This document shows positions 45,794 to 54,639 of a stretch of 64,000 bases of DNA, piece after piece. Positions within the stretch are counted from its first letter, which is position 1; the number at the start of each line of letters is the position of its first letter. The position numbers and the translations under genes were made by a program. This DNA is from Ligilactobacillus sp900765635. GTDB taxonomy: Bacteria > Bacillota > Bacilli > Lactobacillales > Lactobacillaceae. The notes under the pieces are model-generated. The model did not search any database. It saw only the letters and a list, made by a program, of their open reading frames with translations, and was not told where the DNA came from. Location: the NCBI RefSeq assembly GCF_949152225.1, contig NZ_CASCJC010000001.1, forward strand, positions 372,001 through 436,000. Reading direction: 5' to 3'.

Positions 45794-45985
45794 ATGACGC
45801 AAGATTATCAAGAATTATTAGAAAAACTACGTACAAATGAAATACAAGATTTATTGATTAAAGCTGATGAATTTATGACTTTTCAACCGTATTTTATGAA
45901 TTATTCACATAAAAAAAATATTGTCGGCAAGGCCTTGCGGGGGGGCGATATCTTGTATCATTACGATGATGGTAGCCAAAAATAG
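45794..45985 (+). CDS. Small hypothetical protein
   Basis: 63 residues with a perfect AGGAGG site before the ATG. The sequence is helical and charged at the N-terminus (YQELLEKLRTNEIQDLLIKADEFMTFQPYF), then basic, ending HYDDGSQK. No signal peptide, membrane helix or known domain is recognised. It lies between the divergent clpE promoter and the ptsHI leader. Confidence 0.65.
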   Translation: MTQDYQELLEKLRTNEIQDLLIKADEFMTFQPYFMNYSHKKNIVGKALRGGDILYHYDDGSQK

Positions 45986-46042
45986 GTGAAACAGAATGTT
46001 TGAAATGTAGCGCTCTCAAGCGATGATTGCGAAAACAAAAAC

Positions 46043-46071
46043 TTGTTTTGCGCAATGATTCATGTTACTAT
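46043..46071 (+). promoter_or_regulatory. ptsHI promoter overlapped by an inverted repeat
   Basis: TTGTTT (46043-46048), 17 bp, TACTAT (46066-46071) with extended TGT. The -35 lies in the right arm of a long inverted repeat (ATTGCG-AAAACAA / TTGTTTT-GCGCAAT, about 46026-46056), a possible operator. Confidence 0.5.
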
Positions 46072-46084
46072 TTTCTTAATGGGT

Positions 46085-46164
46085 GGACAACTCGCGCCGA
46101 TTTTTGGAACTAGAAATAATGAAAACGTGTTCGTTTTTCTAGGTCTCATTTTCATAAGTTGTTC
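46085..46164 (+). other. Structured 5' leader of ptsHI
   Basis: GGACAACT (46085-46092) pairs with AGTTGTTC (46157-46164). Inside, CTAGAAA (46110-46116) pairs with TTTCTAG (46136-46142) and AACG/CGTT closes a four-base loop. The structure ends about 40 bases before the ptsH start and has no T-run, so it is not a simple terminator. Confidence 0.5.
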
Positions 46165-46203
46165 GTCTAAAAAATTAAATATCTCAAAGGAGAATGATAC
46201 AAA

Positions 46204-46470
46204 ATGGAAAAGAAAGATTTTCACGTAATTGCAGAAACAGGGATTCACGCACGTCCAGCAACATTGCTTGTGCAAGCTGCTAGCAAGTTTAACTCTGACA
46301 TCACATTGGAATACAATGGCAAGTCAGTTAACTTGAAATCCATCATGGGTGTTATGTCTTTAGGTGTAGGCCAAGGTGCAGACGTAACAATCTCTGCTGA
46401 AGGTGCAGACGAAGCAGAAGCAATTGCAGCAATTGTTGAAACAATGAACAAGGAAGGACTTGCTGAATAA
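46204..46470 (+). CDS. ptsH: Phosphocarrier protein HPr
   Basis: 88 residues. It carries phosphate from enzyme I to the sugar-specific EIIA proteins; the catalytic His15 is in ETGIHARPAT and the regulatory Ser46, target of HPr kinase for CcpA control, is in LKSIMGVMSL. Strong AAAGGAG. Its stop overlaps the ptsI start by one base (TAATG). Confidence 0.98.
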   Translation: MEKKDFHVIAETGIHARPATLLVQAASKFNSDITLEYNGKSVNLKSIMGVMSLGVGQGADVTISAEGADEAEAIAAIVETMNKEGLAE

Positions 46471-48191
46471 TGACGAAAATGTTAAAGGGGATCGCAGCTA
46501 GTGATGGTATTGCAGCTGCTAAGGCATATATGCTTGTCCAACCCGATTTGTCATTTTCTGAAACAAGCATTGCAGATCCTGAAGCAGAAATTAAGCGTCT
46601 TGACGATGCTGTAGCTACATCTAAGACAGAACTTGAAGCTATTAAGGCTAAAGCAGCTGAAAACTTAGGTGCGGAAGAAGCAGAAGTTTTTGAAGCTCAC
46701 TTGACTATTTTGGCCGATCCAGAATTGTTAGGTCAAATCAAAGACAAGATTACATCTGATAAAGTGAACGCAGAAGCTGCTTTGAAGAGTGTTACAGACA
46801 TGTTTATTTCCATGTTTGAAGCAATGACAGACAATGCTTACATGCAAGAACGTGCTAGTGACATTCGTGACGTTACTAAACGTATCTTAAGCCATTTGTT
46901 AGGCGTAACTTTACCTAACCCAGCTTTAATTAACGAAGAAGTTGTGATTATTGCGCATGATTTGACACCATCAGATACAGCTCAATTAGATCGCAACTTT
47001 GTTAAAGGTTTCATTACAGATATCGGTGGTCGTACCTCACATTCGGCTATCATGTCACGTACTTTGGAAATTCCTGCAGTTGTTGGTTCTGGTAACGCAA
47101 CAAGTGAAGTTAAAGAAGGCGATGTTGTTATCATTGATGGTATCAACGGGGATGCTTTAGTTAACCCAAGTGAAGCGCAATTAGCACAATATCAAGAAAA
47201 AGCTGCAGCATTTGCAGCTCAAAAAGCTGAATGGAAGCAATTAAAAGATGCTAAAACTGTAACCGCTGATGGCAAAGAAGTTATCTTAGGCGCAAACATC
47301 GGAACACCTAAAGATGTTGAAGGTGCTAACGATAACGGTGCTGAAGCAGTTGGTTTGTTCCGTTCAGAATTCTTATACATGGATGCAAGTGAACTTCCTG
47401 GTGAAGAAGATCAATTCGTTGCTTATAAAGAAGCTTTAGAAGGTATGAACGGCAAGCAAGTTGTTGTTCGTACAATGGATATTGGTGGGGATAAGGAATT
47501 ACCTTACTTACCACTTCCTGAAGAAGAAAATCCATTCTTGGGTTATCGTGCCGTTCGTATCTGTTTAGAACGTCAAGATATCTTTAGAACACAATTACGT
47601 GCTTTGCTACGTGCATCTGCATTTGGTCGTTTAGCAATTATGTTCCCAATGATTGCAACGGTTAAAGAATTCAAAGATGCTAAAGCTATCTTTGAAGAAG
47701 AAAAAGCTAAGCTCATCAGTGAAGGTGTAGCTGTTTCTGATGACATCGAAGTAGGTATGATGATGGAAATCCCAGCTGCTGCAATGATTGCAGATAAGTT
47801 GGCTAAATATGCTGACTTCTTTAGTATCGGAACAAACGATTTGATCCAATACACAATGGCAGCAGACCGTGGTAACGAACGCGTATCTTACCTATATCAA
47901 CCATATAACCCATCAATTTTACGCCTCATCAAAAATATCATCGATTCTTCTCATAAAGAGGGTAAGTGGACTGGTATGTGTGGCGAAATGGCCGGTGACC
48001 AAGTTGCTGTACCGTTATTGTTAGGTCTTGGTTTAGATGAATTCTCCATGAGCGCAACTTCAATCTTGAAGACACGTAGCTTGATGAAGAAGCTTGATTC
48101 TGCTAAGATGCAAGAATTAGCTGATAAAGCTGTTAATGAATGTGAAACAACTGAAGAAGTTGAAGCTTTGGTTGCTGAATATACAAAATAA
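46470..48191 (+). CDS. ptsI: PTS enzyme I (phosphoenolpyruvate-protein phosphotransferase)
   Basis: 573 residues, normal length. It takes phosphate from PEP to HPr. The active His is in GGRTSHSAIMSR (about residue 190), and the PEP-binding barrel motifs are VRTMDIGGDKELPYL, GYRAVRICL and TGMCGEMAGD. Translationally coupled to ptsH. Confidence 0.98.
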   Translation: MTKMLKGIAASDGIAAAKAYMLVQPDLSFSETSIADPEAEIKRLDDAVATSKTELEAIKAKAAENLGAEEAEVFEAHLTILADPELLGQIKDKITSDKVNAEAALKSVTDMFISMFEAMTDNAYMQERASDIRDVTKRILSHLLGVTLPNPALINEEVVIIAHDLTPSDTAQLDRNFVKGFITDIGGRTSHSAIMSRTLEIPAVVGSGNATSEVKEGDVVIIDGINGDALVNPSEAQLAQYQEKAAAFAAQKAEWKQLKDAKTVTADGKEVILGANIGTPKDVEGANDNGAEAVGLFRSEFLYMDASELPGEEDQFVAYKEALEGMNGKQVVVRTMDIGGDKELPYLPLPEEENPFLGYRAVRICLERQDIFRTQLRALLRASAFGRLAIMFPMIATVKEFKDAKAIFEEEKAKLISEGVAVSDDIEVGMMMEIPAAAMIADKLAKYADFFSIGTNDLIQYTMAADRGNERVSYLYQPYNPSILRLIKNIIDSSHKEGKWTGMCGEMAGDQVAVPLLLGLGLDEFSMSATSILKTRSLMKKLDSAKMQELADKAVNECETTEEVEALVAEYTK

Positions 48192-48232
48192 TTAATTCTT
48201 TAAGAAGTTGATAAACGTCAGCTTTAAAAAAG

Positions 48233-48263
48233 TCTCACAGTAATTTTTGCTGTGAGATTTTTT
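48233..48263 (+). terminator. First ptsI terminator
   Basis: TCTCACAG (48233-48240) pairs with CTGTGAGA (48250-48257), then TTTTTT. Confidence 0.9.
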
Positions 48264-48264
48264 G

Positions 48265-48304
48265 GCTCTCTTTACTGGTTTTGCCAGTACGGAGAGCTTT
48301 TTTG
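48265..48304 (+). terminator. Second ptsI terminator, member of the repeated hairpin family
   Basis: GCTCTCTTTACTGG (48265-48278), loop TTTTG, complementary arm (48284-48297, one mismatch), TTTTTTG. It starts eight bases after the first terminator's stem. Confidence 0.9.
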
Positions 48305-48610
48305 TTTAATAAACACAGATGCAAAGAATTATGTATATAAATTCTTTTTTAAATGTTAATTGTGATATTTTTCTTATAAAAATATGATTACTAGAGTTTT
48401 TAATAGCGGTAGTAATTTAATTCTTCTTTAAACATTACTTTACAAACTATATTATATAACGTATAATATAGTGAATCATATATTTAGATATATACTACTT
48501 AAGAATTGTTATGTTTTTTTCTCAAGAAAAGGGCTTAACGTTGCAATAGTTGCGGTAAAACAATATAATTAACAGAGACTAGAGAGGTAATTTTAGAAAG
48601 GGGGATACTC
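48305..48610. other. AT-rich intergenic region with the lafA promoter
   Basis: No gene is seen between the double ptsI terminator and the GT4 gene; the only clear signal is the promoter at 48541-48569. Confidence 0.6.
48541..48569 (+). promoter_or_regulatory. Promoter of the glycolipid synthase operon
   Basis: TTGCAA (48541-48546), 17 bp, TATAAT (48564-48569). Confidence 0.75.
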
Positions 48611-49789
48611 GTGAATATCGGATTGTTTACAGATACTTATTATCCACAAGTTAGTGGAGTAGCTACATCAATTAAGACTTTACGCTCACAATTAGAACGT
48701 CAAGGTCATAATGTTTATATTTTCACAACAACAGATCCTAATGTTGATAAAAGTATCTATGAGCGTAATATTTTCCGCTTTACAAGTATTCCGTTTGTTT
48801 CATTTACGGATCGAAGAATTGCGATTCGGGGGATGTTTCATGCGTATCAAGTTGCTAAAGAATTAAACTTGGATATCGTGCATACACAAACTGAATTTTC
48901 AATGGGCTTAATTGGTAAATTTGTTGCTAAGAATTTAAAGATTCCATGTGTTCATACATATCATACAATGTATGAAGATTATTTGCATTATGTAGCCAAA
49001 GGTAAGCTACTAAGGCCATATCACGTTAAACAAATGACTAAGACATATTGTTATCATATGAGTGGGGTAATTGCTCCAAGTACACGCGTTTTAGATACCT
49101 TATTGGCATATGGTGTTAAAGAACCAATTAGCATTATTCCAACAGGTGTTGATTTGAGTAAATTTCAAACCAAACAAGATGAAAATTTACGGGCAAAATA
49201 TCAATTAACAGCAGATACGCCATTGATTTTAACATTGAGTCGCTTGGCGTTTGAAAAAGATATTGATAAATTAATTGCTGTGTTACCTGATATTTTAACT
49301 AAAGTTCCACATGCTAAATTGATGATTTGTGGAGATGGGCCAGCTAGAGAATCTTTGCAACAACAAGTTACGGACTTAGGCTTAACTCAACAAGTGATTT
49401 TTACTGGTGAAATAGACAATGATGAAGTTGCAAATTATTATCGTATGGCAGATGTATTTGCATCGACTTCAGTTTCAGAATCACAAGGCTTAACTTATAT
49501 TGAAGCTTTAGCGGCAGGTGTTAAGGTTGTTGCACAACATAGTCCATACACCGATGAGTTATTAGATAATCCAAACATTGGACAAACTGTTGCGACAAAA
49601 GAACAACTTGTTGCAGTGATCAGCGAATATTTGTTATATCCTAAACGATATAATGATCCAGAACCGTTGCAAGCAAAATTAATGGCTATTTCAGCTGAAA
49701 ATTTTGGGATACAAGTAATGGATTTTTATCATGCAAGTCGAAAAAGGTATCTTGCTAATTTAACTAGTCGTGCAGGAGAACGGATATAG
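48611..49789 (+). CDS. GT4 diacylglycerol glucosyltransferase (LafA/BgsB type)
   Basis: 392 residues. GT-B fold: N-terminal GLFTDTYYPQVSGVATS (residues 4-20) and HTYHTMYEDYLHYVAKG are hallmarks of enzymes that add glucose from UDP-glucose to diacylglycerol, the first step of the LTA glycolipid anchor. The donor-binding ESQGLTYIEALAAG motif holds the EX7E pair. Start GTG with AAAGGGGG upstream. It is followed by LafB-like and flippase-like genes. Confidence 0.9.
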   Translation: MNIGLFTDTYYPQVSGVATSIKTLRSQLERQGHNVYIFTTTDPNVDKSIYERNIFRFTSIPFVSFTDRRIAIRGMFHAYQVAKELNLDIVHTQTEFSMGLIGKFVAKNLKIPCVHTYHTMYEDYLHYVAKGKLLRPYHVKQMTKTYCYHMSGVIAPSTRVLDTLLAYGVKEPISIIPTGVDLSKFQTKQDENLRAKYQLTADTPLILTLSRLAFEKDIDKLIAVLPDILTKVPHAKLMICGDGPARESLQQQVTDLGLTQQVIFTGEIDNDEVANYYRMADVFASTSVSESQGLTYIEALAAGVKVVAQHSPYTDELLDNPNIGQTVATKEQLVAVISEYLLYPKRYNDPEPLQAKLMAISAENFGIQVMDFYHASRKRYLANLTSRAGERI

Positions 49790-49814
49790 GCGCTAAATTT
49801 AAAGGGGTTTTTGA

Positions 49815-50834
49815 ATGCTTAAAATTAACATGTTTTCTTCGGCTGATAAGGTGAAAGGCCAAGGAGTGGGCAGTGCTTATAACGAATTAGTTGAACTTTT
49901 AGAAAAATTTTTTCCAAATGAGCTAAAAATAACAATTAATCAGTTAAAAAAAGTTGATATTAGTCATTATCATACAATTGATCCACAGTATTATTTAGCG
50001 AGTTTTTTACCTAATCGTGGTGTTAATGTTGGGTATGTTCATTTTTTACCTGAAACGATTGAAGGTAGTTTGCAATTACCTAAAGTAATTAAATGGATTT
50101 TTTATAAGTATATGATTGCATTTTATAAGCGAATGGATGCCCTTGTAGTAGTTAATCCAACGTTTATTCCTAAATTAACAGCTTATGGAATTGAAAAACA
50201 AAAGATTACGTATATTCCCAATTTCGTATCAACTAAGACATTTTATCCACAAACCAAGCAACAAAAGTTGGATTTGCGCCAAAAATATACTATAGCTGAA
50301 GATAAATTTGTTGTACTCGGTGTAGGCCAAGTACAACAACGAAAAGGTGTGTTAGATTTTGTGCAATTAGCCAAAGAAAATCCAGATATGCAATTTATTT
50401 GGGTTGGCGGATTTTCATTTGGGAAAATGACTGATGGATATCAACAATTGAGTAGGATTGTGGATAATCCACCAGCAAATTTATTGTTTACGGGAATTGT
50501 TGATCGTCAAAAGATGAATGAATATTATAATATTGCTGATATTTTTTTATTACCGTCTTATAATGAACTGTTTCCGATGAGTATTTTAGAAGCATTTAGT
50601 TGTAATGTTGCGGTTATGGTGCGTGATTTGGAGTTATATGATGCTGTAATTTCAGGTTACTATGAACCAGCACAAGATGTTGAACAGATGGGGTTTAAGT
50701 TAAATGAACTTAAGGATTCACCTGAAAAATTAGCACTTTTACAACAAAAATCAAAAAAAGCAGCAAGTTATTACTCTGAGCAACGATTAGCAGAGATTTG
50801 GAAAAAGTATTACGCTAAGCTTGTAGGAGAATAG
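49815..50834 (+). CDS. GT4 glycolipid second glycosyltransferase (LafB/CpoA/BgsA type)
   Basis: 339 residues. The N-terminus MLKINMFSSADKVKGQGVGSAYNEL is characteristic of the enzymes adding the second hexose to monoglycosyl-diacylglycerol. YVHFLPETIEGS, GVGQVQQRKGVLDF and FPMSILEAFSC (donor site) follow. The product would be the disaccharide glycolipid that anchors LTA. Ribosome binding site AAAGGGG. Same operon as the upstream GT4. Confidence 0.9.
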   Translation: MLKINMFSSADKVKGQGVGSAYNELVELLEKFFPNELKITINQLKKVDISHYHTIDPQYYLASFLPNRGVNVGYVHFLPETIEGSLQLPKVIKWIFYKYMIAFYKRMDALVVVNPTFIPKLTAYGIEKQKITYIPNFVSTKTFYPQTKQQKLDLRQKYTIAEDKFVVLGVGQVQQRKGVLDFVQLAKENPDMQFIWVGGFSFGKMTDGYQQLSRIVDNPPANLLFTGIVDRQKMNEYYNIADIFLLPSYNELFPMSILEAFSCNVAVMVRDLELYDAVISGYYEPAQDVEQMGFKLNELKDSPEKLALLQQKSKKAASYYSEQRLAEIWKKYYAKLVGE

Positions 50835-50838
50835 TGAG

Positions 50839-51852
50839 ATGACTAGGAAAAATAAGATTACATTAGTTTTAATGTTAATTCTTGGCGGATTGATTATGTG
50901 GTATTCTATGCGCAAAGTGCCATTTGAAAATTTAATGGTAGACATTTTTAATTTGCGTTGGGAATGGCTATTAGTTGCAGTTTTATGTATGTTGATATCT
51001 TTTGGGATTGAGGCGGTAGTGGTTCAATTGCTATTAAAAGAGAAACATGCCGATTTTGGATTTAAAAATGCTTTACGCGTGCCATTAATTGAACAACTTT
51101 TTAACGGGATTACACCTTTTGCAACTGGTGGTCAACCGGCCCAGCTTTTTGCTTTAGTTCAATCTGGAGTTGATGCAGGAAAAGCAACCTCAATTTTGTT
51201 GATGAAGTTTATTGTGTATCAAGCAATGATTGTTGTAAATTTTGTTTTTTGCTTGTTGTTAGGATTTCATTATCTTGAAAGCAAACTACATGTCTTAGCT
51301 TTGTTGGTTATTTTTGGCTTTTTGATTCATTTTACGGTAATCATAGGTTTATTGTTGGTGATGTATTGGTATAAATTTACCAAAAAGATGGTGCATATTT
51401 GCTTGTTACCGTTAAAACTTTTGAAAAACAAAAGCTTATATCCTAAGTGGGAAGAAAAAATTGATGTTAAAATTGATTCATTTTATCAAGAAAGTCTACG
51501 TCTTAAAGAAGATAAAATGATGATTTTTAAAATATGCATTTTGACTTTGATTCAGCTAATGTTTTATTATGTGATTCCATATTTTATTTTATTAGCTCTA
51601 GGAATTACACATGCTAATATTTTAATGGTGACTACGCTACATGTTTTGATTGTAATGGTGATTTCGTTATTTCCGATTCCAGGAGGAACAGGGGGCGCAG
51701 AATACAGCTTTTCTATTATTTTTGCGACTTTCCTACACGGAGGGGCTAAATTAGTTTTAGCCATGATTTTATGGCGCTTAATCACCTATTACTTGGGGAT
51801 GTTTTGTGGTATTGTAGCTTTAGTTGTTAAGCCACAAAAAAAACGTTCTTAA
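50839..51852 (+). CDS. LPG-synthase-TM/UPF0104 flippase-like membrane protein
   Basis: 337 residues with about seven to eight hydrophobic helices and the family stretches LFNGITPFATGGQPAQ and LFPIPGGTGGAEY. These match the flippase half of MprF without the synthase half. It starts 4 bp after the LafB-like gene. In related bacteria such a gene follows the glycolipid glycosyltransferases, so it may move the glycolipid across the membrane; that is inference. Confidence 0.88.
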   Translation: MTRKNKITLVLMLILGGLIMWYSMRKVPFENLMVDIFNLRWEWLLVAVLCMLISFGIEAVVVQLLLKEKHADFGFKNALRVPLIEQLFNGITPFATGGQPAQLFALVQSGVDAGKATSILLMKFIVYQAMIVVNFVFCLLLGFHYLESKLHVLALLVIFGFLIHFTVIIGLLLVMYWYKFTKKMVHICLLPLKLLKNKSLYPKWEEKIDVKIDSFYQESLRLKEDKMMIFKICILTLIQLMFYYVIPYFILLALGITHANILMVTTLHVLIVMVISLFPIPGGTGGAEYSFSIIFATFLHGGAKLVLAMILWRLITYYLGMFCGIVALVVKPQKKRS

Positions 51853-51907
51853 TAAAGTTGTAATGTTTTTTCTTAACTTAACTATCGCTATCTTTTGCCA
51901 GATACGG

Positions 51908-51993
51908 TATAATCAAAGCGGTGCATTAACTTGCTAAAAATAGCAAAGCAAATTGCGCAGTTTCAAACTGCCTAAGATAAGTCTAGTGAGACT
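51908..51993 (+). promoter_or_regulatory. TATAAT box and three-hairpin leader of the DUF1797 gene
   Basis: TATAAT (51908-51913) begins a leader with three consecutive perfect hairpins: TTGCTA/TAGCAA (51931-51946), GCAGTTT/AAACTGC (51957-51971) and AGTCT/AGACT (51980-51993). None is followed by a T-run. Confidence 0.5.
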
Positions 51994-52027
51994 ATGCAAA
52001 CTTTTTAGGAAAGAGGCGTGTTAAACG

Positions 52028-52261
52028 ATGGAAAATTCACAACTTGTAGCAATTATTTCGCGACTAGATGCGATGATTAAAAGTGCCAATGGTGAGGCGC
52101 AATCACGGCGTTTTGAAAAAGATGGCCAAGAAAGATGTTTTGTGACTTACGATCCACAAACAGAAACTTTTGAGCTAGAAGAACTTTCCAATCATCAAAA
52201 GTTCGAATTTGATAATATCGACTTAGCAACGTTGGAAATCTATGATTTGCTCGACTATTAA
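52028..52261 (+). CDS. DUF1797 (YkuJ-like) family protein
   Basis: 77 residues, full length for the family. It has the patterns SQLVAIISRLDAM and FEKDGQERCFVTYD. YkuJ proteins are small, soluble and of unknown role. It is positioned between the glycolipid operon and ltaS but has its own promoter-like box. Confidence 0.85.
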   Translation: MENSQLVAIISRLDAMIKSANGEAQSRRFEKDGQERCFVTYDPQTETFELEELSNHQKFEFDNIDLATLEIYDLLDY

Positions 52262-52368
52262 ACTAATTATTAAATAATTGTGAAGATGGGGGGCGTTATG
52301 TTCCCCTTTTTGCTATTTTAAACTATAATCTATTTTCAGAAATACTAATTAACATGGAGGAAAACAAA

Positions 52369-54429
52369 TTGCGTTTAGTAAATAAAATCCGGGATATTTT
52401 GAGTACCCGTGTAGGTTTTTTCATCTTAACAATTGTGTTGTTTTGGTTGAAAACGTATTGGGTTTATCAAAGTAAGTTTTCTTTGGGGATTACTAACAAC
52501 ATGCAAAAGTTCTTGTTAGTAGTTAATCCAATTCCGGCTGCTTTATTAATCTTTGGAATTGCTCTTTACTTTAGAGGGAAAAAAGCATATTGGATTATGA
52601 TGATTATCAATTTAATTGAATCATTATGGTTGTTTGCTAATACCTTATACTATCGTGAATTTTCTGATTTCTTATCTTTTGGAATCATTAAATCCTCAGG
52701 TTCAGTTGCAAATAACTTAACTTTAAGTATCAGCGAAATCATTCATCCAAGTGACTTTTTAATTTTTGTAGATTTTGTTGTCTTATTAGTGTTGTTATTA
52801 ACCAAATTCATTAGAATTGATTATCGGCCATTAAAGAAACGCTATGCGCTATTTGTTTCAATGGCTGCAATTGTTTTGTTTGCTTTTAATTTAACTTTAG
52901 CGGAAAAAGACCGTTCACAACTTTTAACTAGAACATTTGATAATAACTATATTGTTAAATATTTGGGGTTGAACTTTTATGCTGGTTATAATGCATACCA
53001 AACGCATAAGGAAAGTTCAACGCGTGCTAATGCAAGCAGCAGCGATATGGATCAAGTCTTGAAATACTTGAAAAAGAACCGTGTTGGGGCAAATATGGAA
53101 TATTTTGGACAAGCTAAAGGTAAAAATGTATTTATCTTCCACTTAGAAAGTTTCCAACAATTCCTAATTAACTATAGGGTCAATGGCCAAGAGGTTACAC
53201 CAAATATTAACAAGTTTTATACTGACTCCAATACCTTGTCATTTGATAATTTCTTTAATCAAGTAGGACAAGGTAAGACATCTGATGCGGAAACAATGCT
53301 TGAAAACTCATTGTTTGGTTTACCATCAGGTTCAGTTATGACTTCTTATGGGACGTCTAATACCTTCCAAGCCTTACCAGCAATGTTGGATCAAAGAGGT
53401 TACACTACAGCTGCATTTCACGGTGATGTAGGTAGTTTTTGGAATCGCGATAATACCTATAAGTCTTGGGGATATCAATATTTCTTTAGTGAAGATTATT
53501 ATGACAATAAAACAAATTATAGTATTGGTTACGGCTTAAAAGATAAGATTTTCTTGCAACAATCAGCTAAATATATCGAACAATTGCCACAACCGTTTTA
53601 TGCTAAATTGATTACCGTAACTAATCACTACCCATATGAAATAGACAAGCAAAATCAAAATATCGAAAAAACAACTACCGGAGATAAGACTGTTGATGGT
53701 TATGTACAAACTGCACGCTATTTAGACGATGCATTTGGCGAGTTTATGTCTTATTTGAAGAAGGTTGGTTTATATGATAACTCTATGATTGTTGCTTATG
53801 GAGACCATTATGGTATTTCAAATAATCATAAAAAAGCAATTGCTCAACTTTTAGGGTTAGATTCTGTTTCTGATTATGATTTAGCAATGTTCCAAAAGGT
53901 TCCATTTATGATTCATATGCCTGGTTTGAAAGGTGGTATCAATCATACCTATGGTGGTGAAATCGATGTGATGCCAACATTGATGGATCTTTTAGGGATT
54001 AAAAACACAGATACTATTCAATTAGGTAATGATTTGTTGGCAAAAGATCGCAATCAAACCGTTGTATTTAGAAACGGGGATTTTGTATCGCCAAACTTTA
54101 GCAAGATTGGTAGTAAAGTATATAATAATCAAGGACAAGATGTCACAGATAGTTTGACTGCAGAGCAACAAAAAGAAGTTGATACGCAACAAAAGTATGC
54201 AGATGAAACATTATCATTATCTGATAAAATTGTAACAGGTGATTTGTTACGTTTCTATACACCTAGTGGCTTTACTAAAGTAGATAAATCGCAATTTAGC
54301 TATAAGTATAGTAATGGGATTAAGCAACTTAAAGAAGCACGTCAAAAGAATAGGACAAGTGTTATAGATAAGAATGGTGGTAAATCTACACAAGATTTAT
54401 ATCAAACGGATGCGCCTGAATTGAAATAA
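52369..54429 (+). CDS. ltaS: Lipoteichoic acid synthase (LtaS-type)
   Basis: 686 residues. Five N-terminal membrane helices (1-175), then an extracellular sulfatase-type domain that polymerises glycerol phosphate from phosphatidylglycerol onto the glycolipid anchor. Metal-binding E260 (HLESF), nucleophile T304 in QGKTSDAE, and the late YGDHYG metal pair agree with S. aureus LtaS. The start is taken as TTG at 52369 because GGAGG lies nine bases before it; the ATG at 52354 overlaps that site. It complements the LafA/LafB enzymes upstream. Confidence 0.94.
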   Translation: MRLVNKIRDILSTRVGFFILTIVLFWLKTYWVYQSKFSLGITNNMQKFLLVVNPIPAALLIFGIALYFRGKKAYWIMMIINLIESLWLFANTLYYREFSDFLSFGIIKSSGSVANNLTLSISEIIHPSDFLIFVDFVVLLVLLLTKFIRIDYRPLKKRYALFVSMAAIVLFAFNLTLAEKDRSQLLTRTFDNNYIVKYLGLNFYAGYNAYQTHKESSTRANASSSDMDQVLKYLKKNRVGANMEYFGQAKGKNVFIFHLESFQQFLINYRVNGQEVTPNINKFYTDSNTLSFDNFFNQVGQGKTSDAETMLENSLFGLPSGSVMTSYGTSNTFQALPAMLDQRGYTTAAFHGDVGSFWNRDNTYKSWGYQYFFSEDYYDNKTNYSIGYGLKDKIFLQQSAKYIEQLPQPFYAKLITVTNHYPYEIDKQNQNIEKTTTGDKTVDGYVQTARYLDDAFGEFMSYLKKVGLYDNSMIVAYGDHYGISNNHKKAIAQLLGLDSVSDYDLAMFQKVPFMIHMPGLKGGINHTYGGEIDVMPTLMDLLGIKNTDTIQLGNDLLAKDRNQTVVFRNGDFVSPNFSKIGSKVYNNQGQDVTDSLTAEQQKEVDTQQKYADETLSLSDKIVTGDLLRFYTPSGFTKVDKSQFSYKYSNGIKQLKEARQKNRTSVIDKNGGKSTQDLYQTDAPELK

Positions 54430-54522
54430 CAATATCACAAAGAGGTTCTAGAATAGTGTAAGTTTTAGACTTTTTGGATAGAGTAGTCAGCAAAGATTAA
54501 AGTTATTAATTTTGATTTTTGA

Positions 54523-54563
54523 GCTCTCTTTACTGGAGTTTTCCAGTGAAGAGGGCTTTTTTG
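54523..54563 (+). terminator. ltaS terminator, member of the repeated hairpin family
   Basis: GCTCTCTTTACTGG (54523-54536), loop AGTTTT, complementary arm (54543-54556), TTTTTT. The preceding TTTTTGA and the stem match the galU terminator. Confidence 0.92.
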
Positions 54564-54639
54564 CTTGCTTTTTGTGATAAGCATAAAGCAGATTTTGATA
54601 ATATTCATAGGCTTATTTTAATTCGTTGGAAGGAAATAA

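Noticed and set aside
46004..46020. Possible CcpA cre site (TGTAGCGCTCTCA) before ptsH
   Set aside because: It is one base short of the cre consensus spacing; no other mismatch-tolerant match was found in the leader.
46081..46098. GGGTGG with a nearby CGCG, resembling a T-box antiterminator core
   Set aside because: The consensus tail is not matched, there is no following terminator with the competing arm, and the downstream genes are ptsHI, not amino acid genes.
46043..46275. Short plus- and minus-strand frames in the ptsHI leader
   Set aside because: No Shine-Dalgarno sites, cysteine- and serine-rich random composition, and overlap with ptsH or the leader structure.
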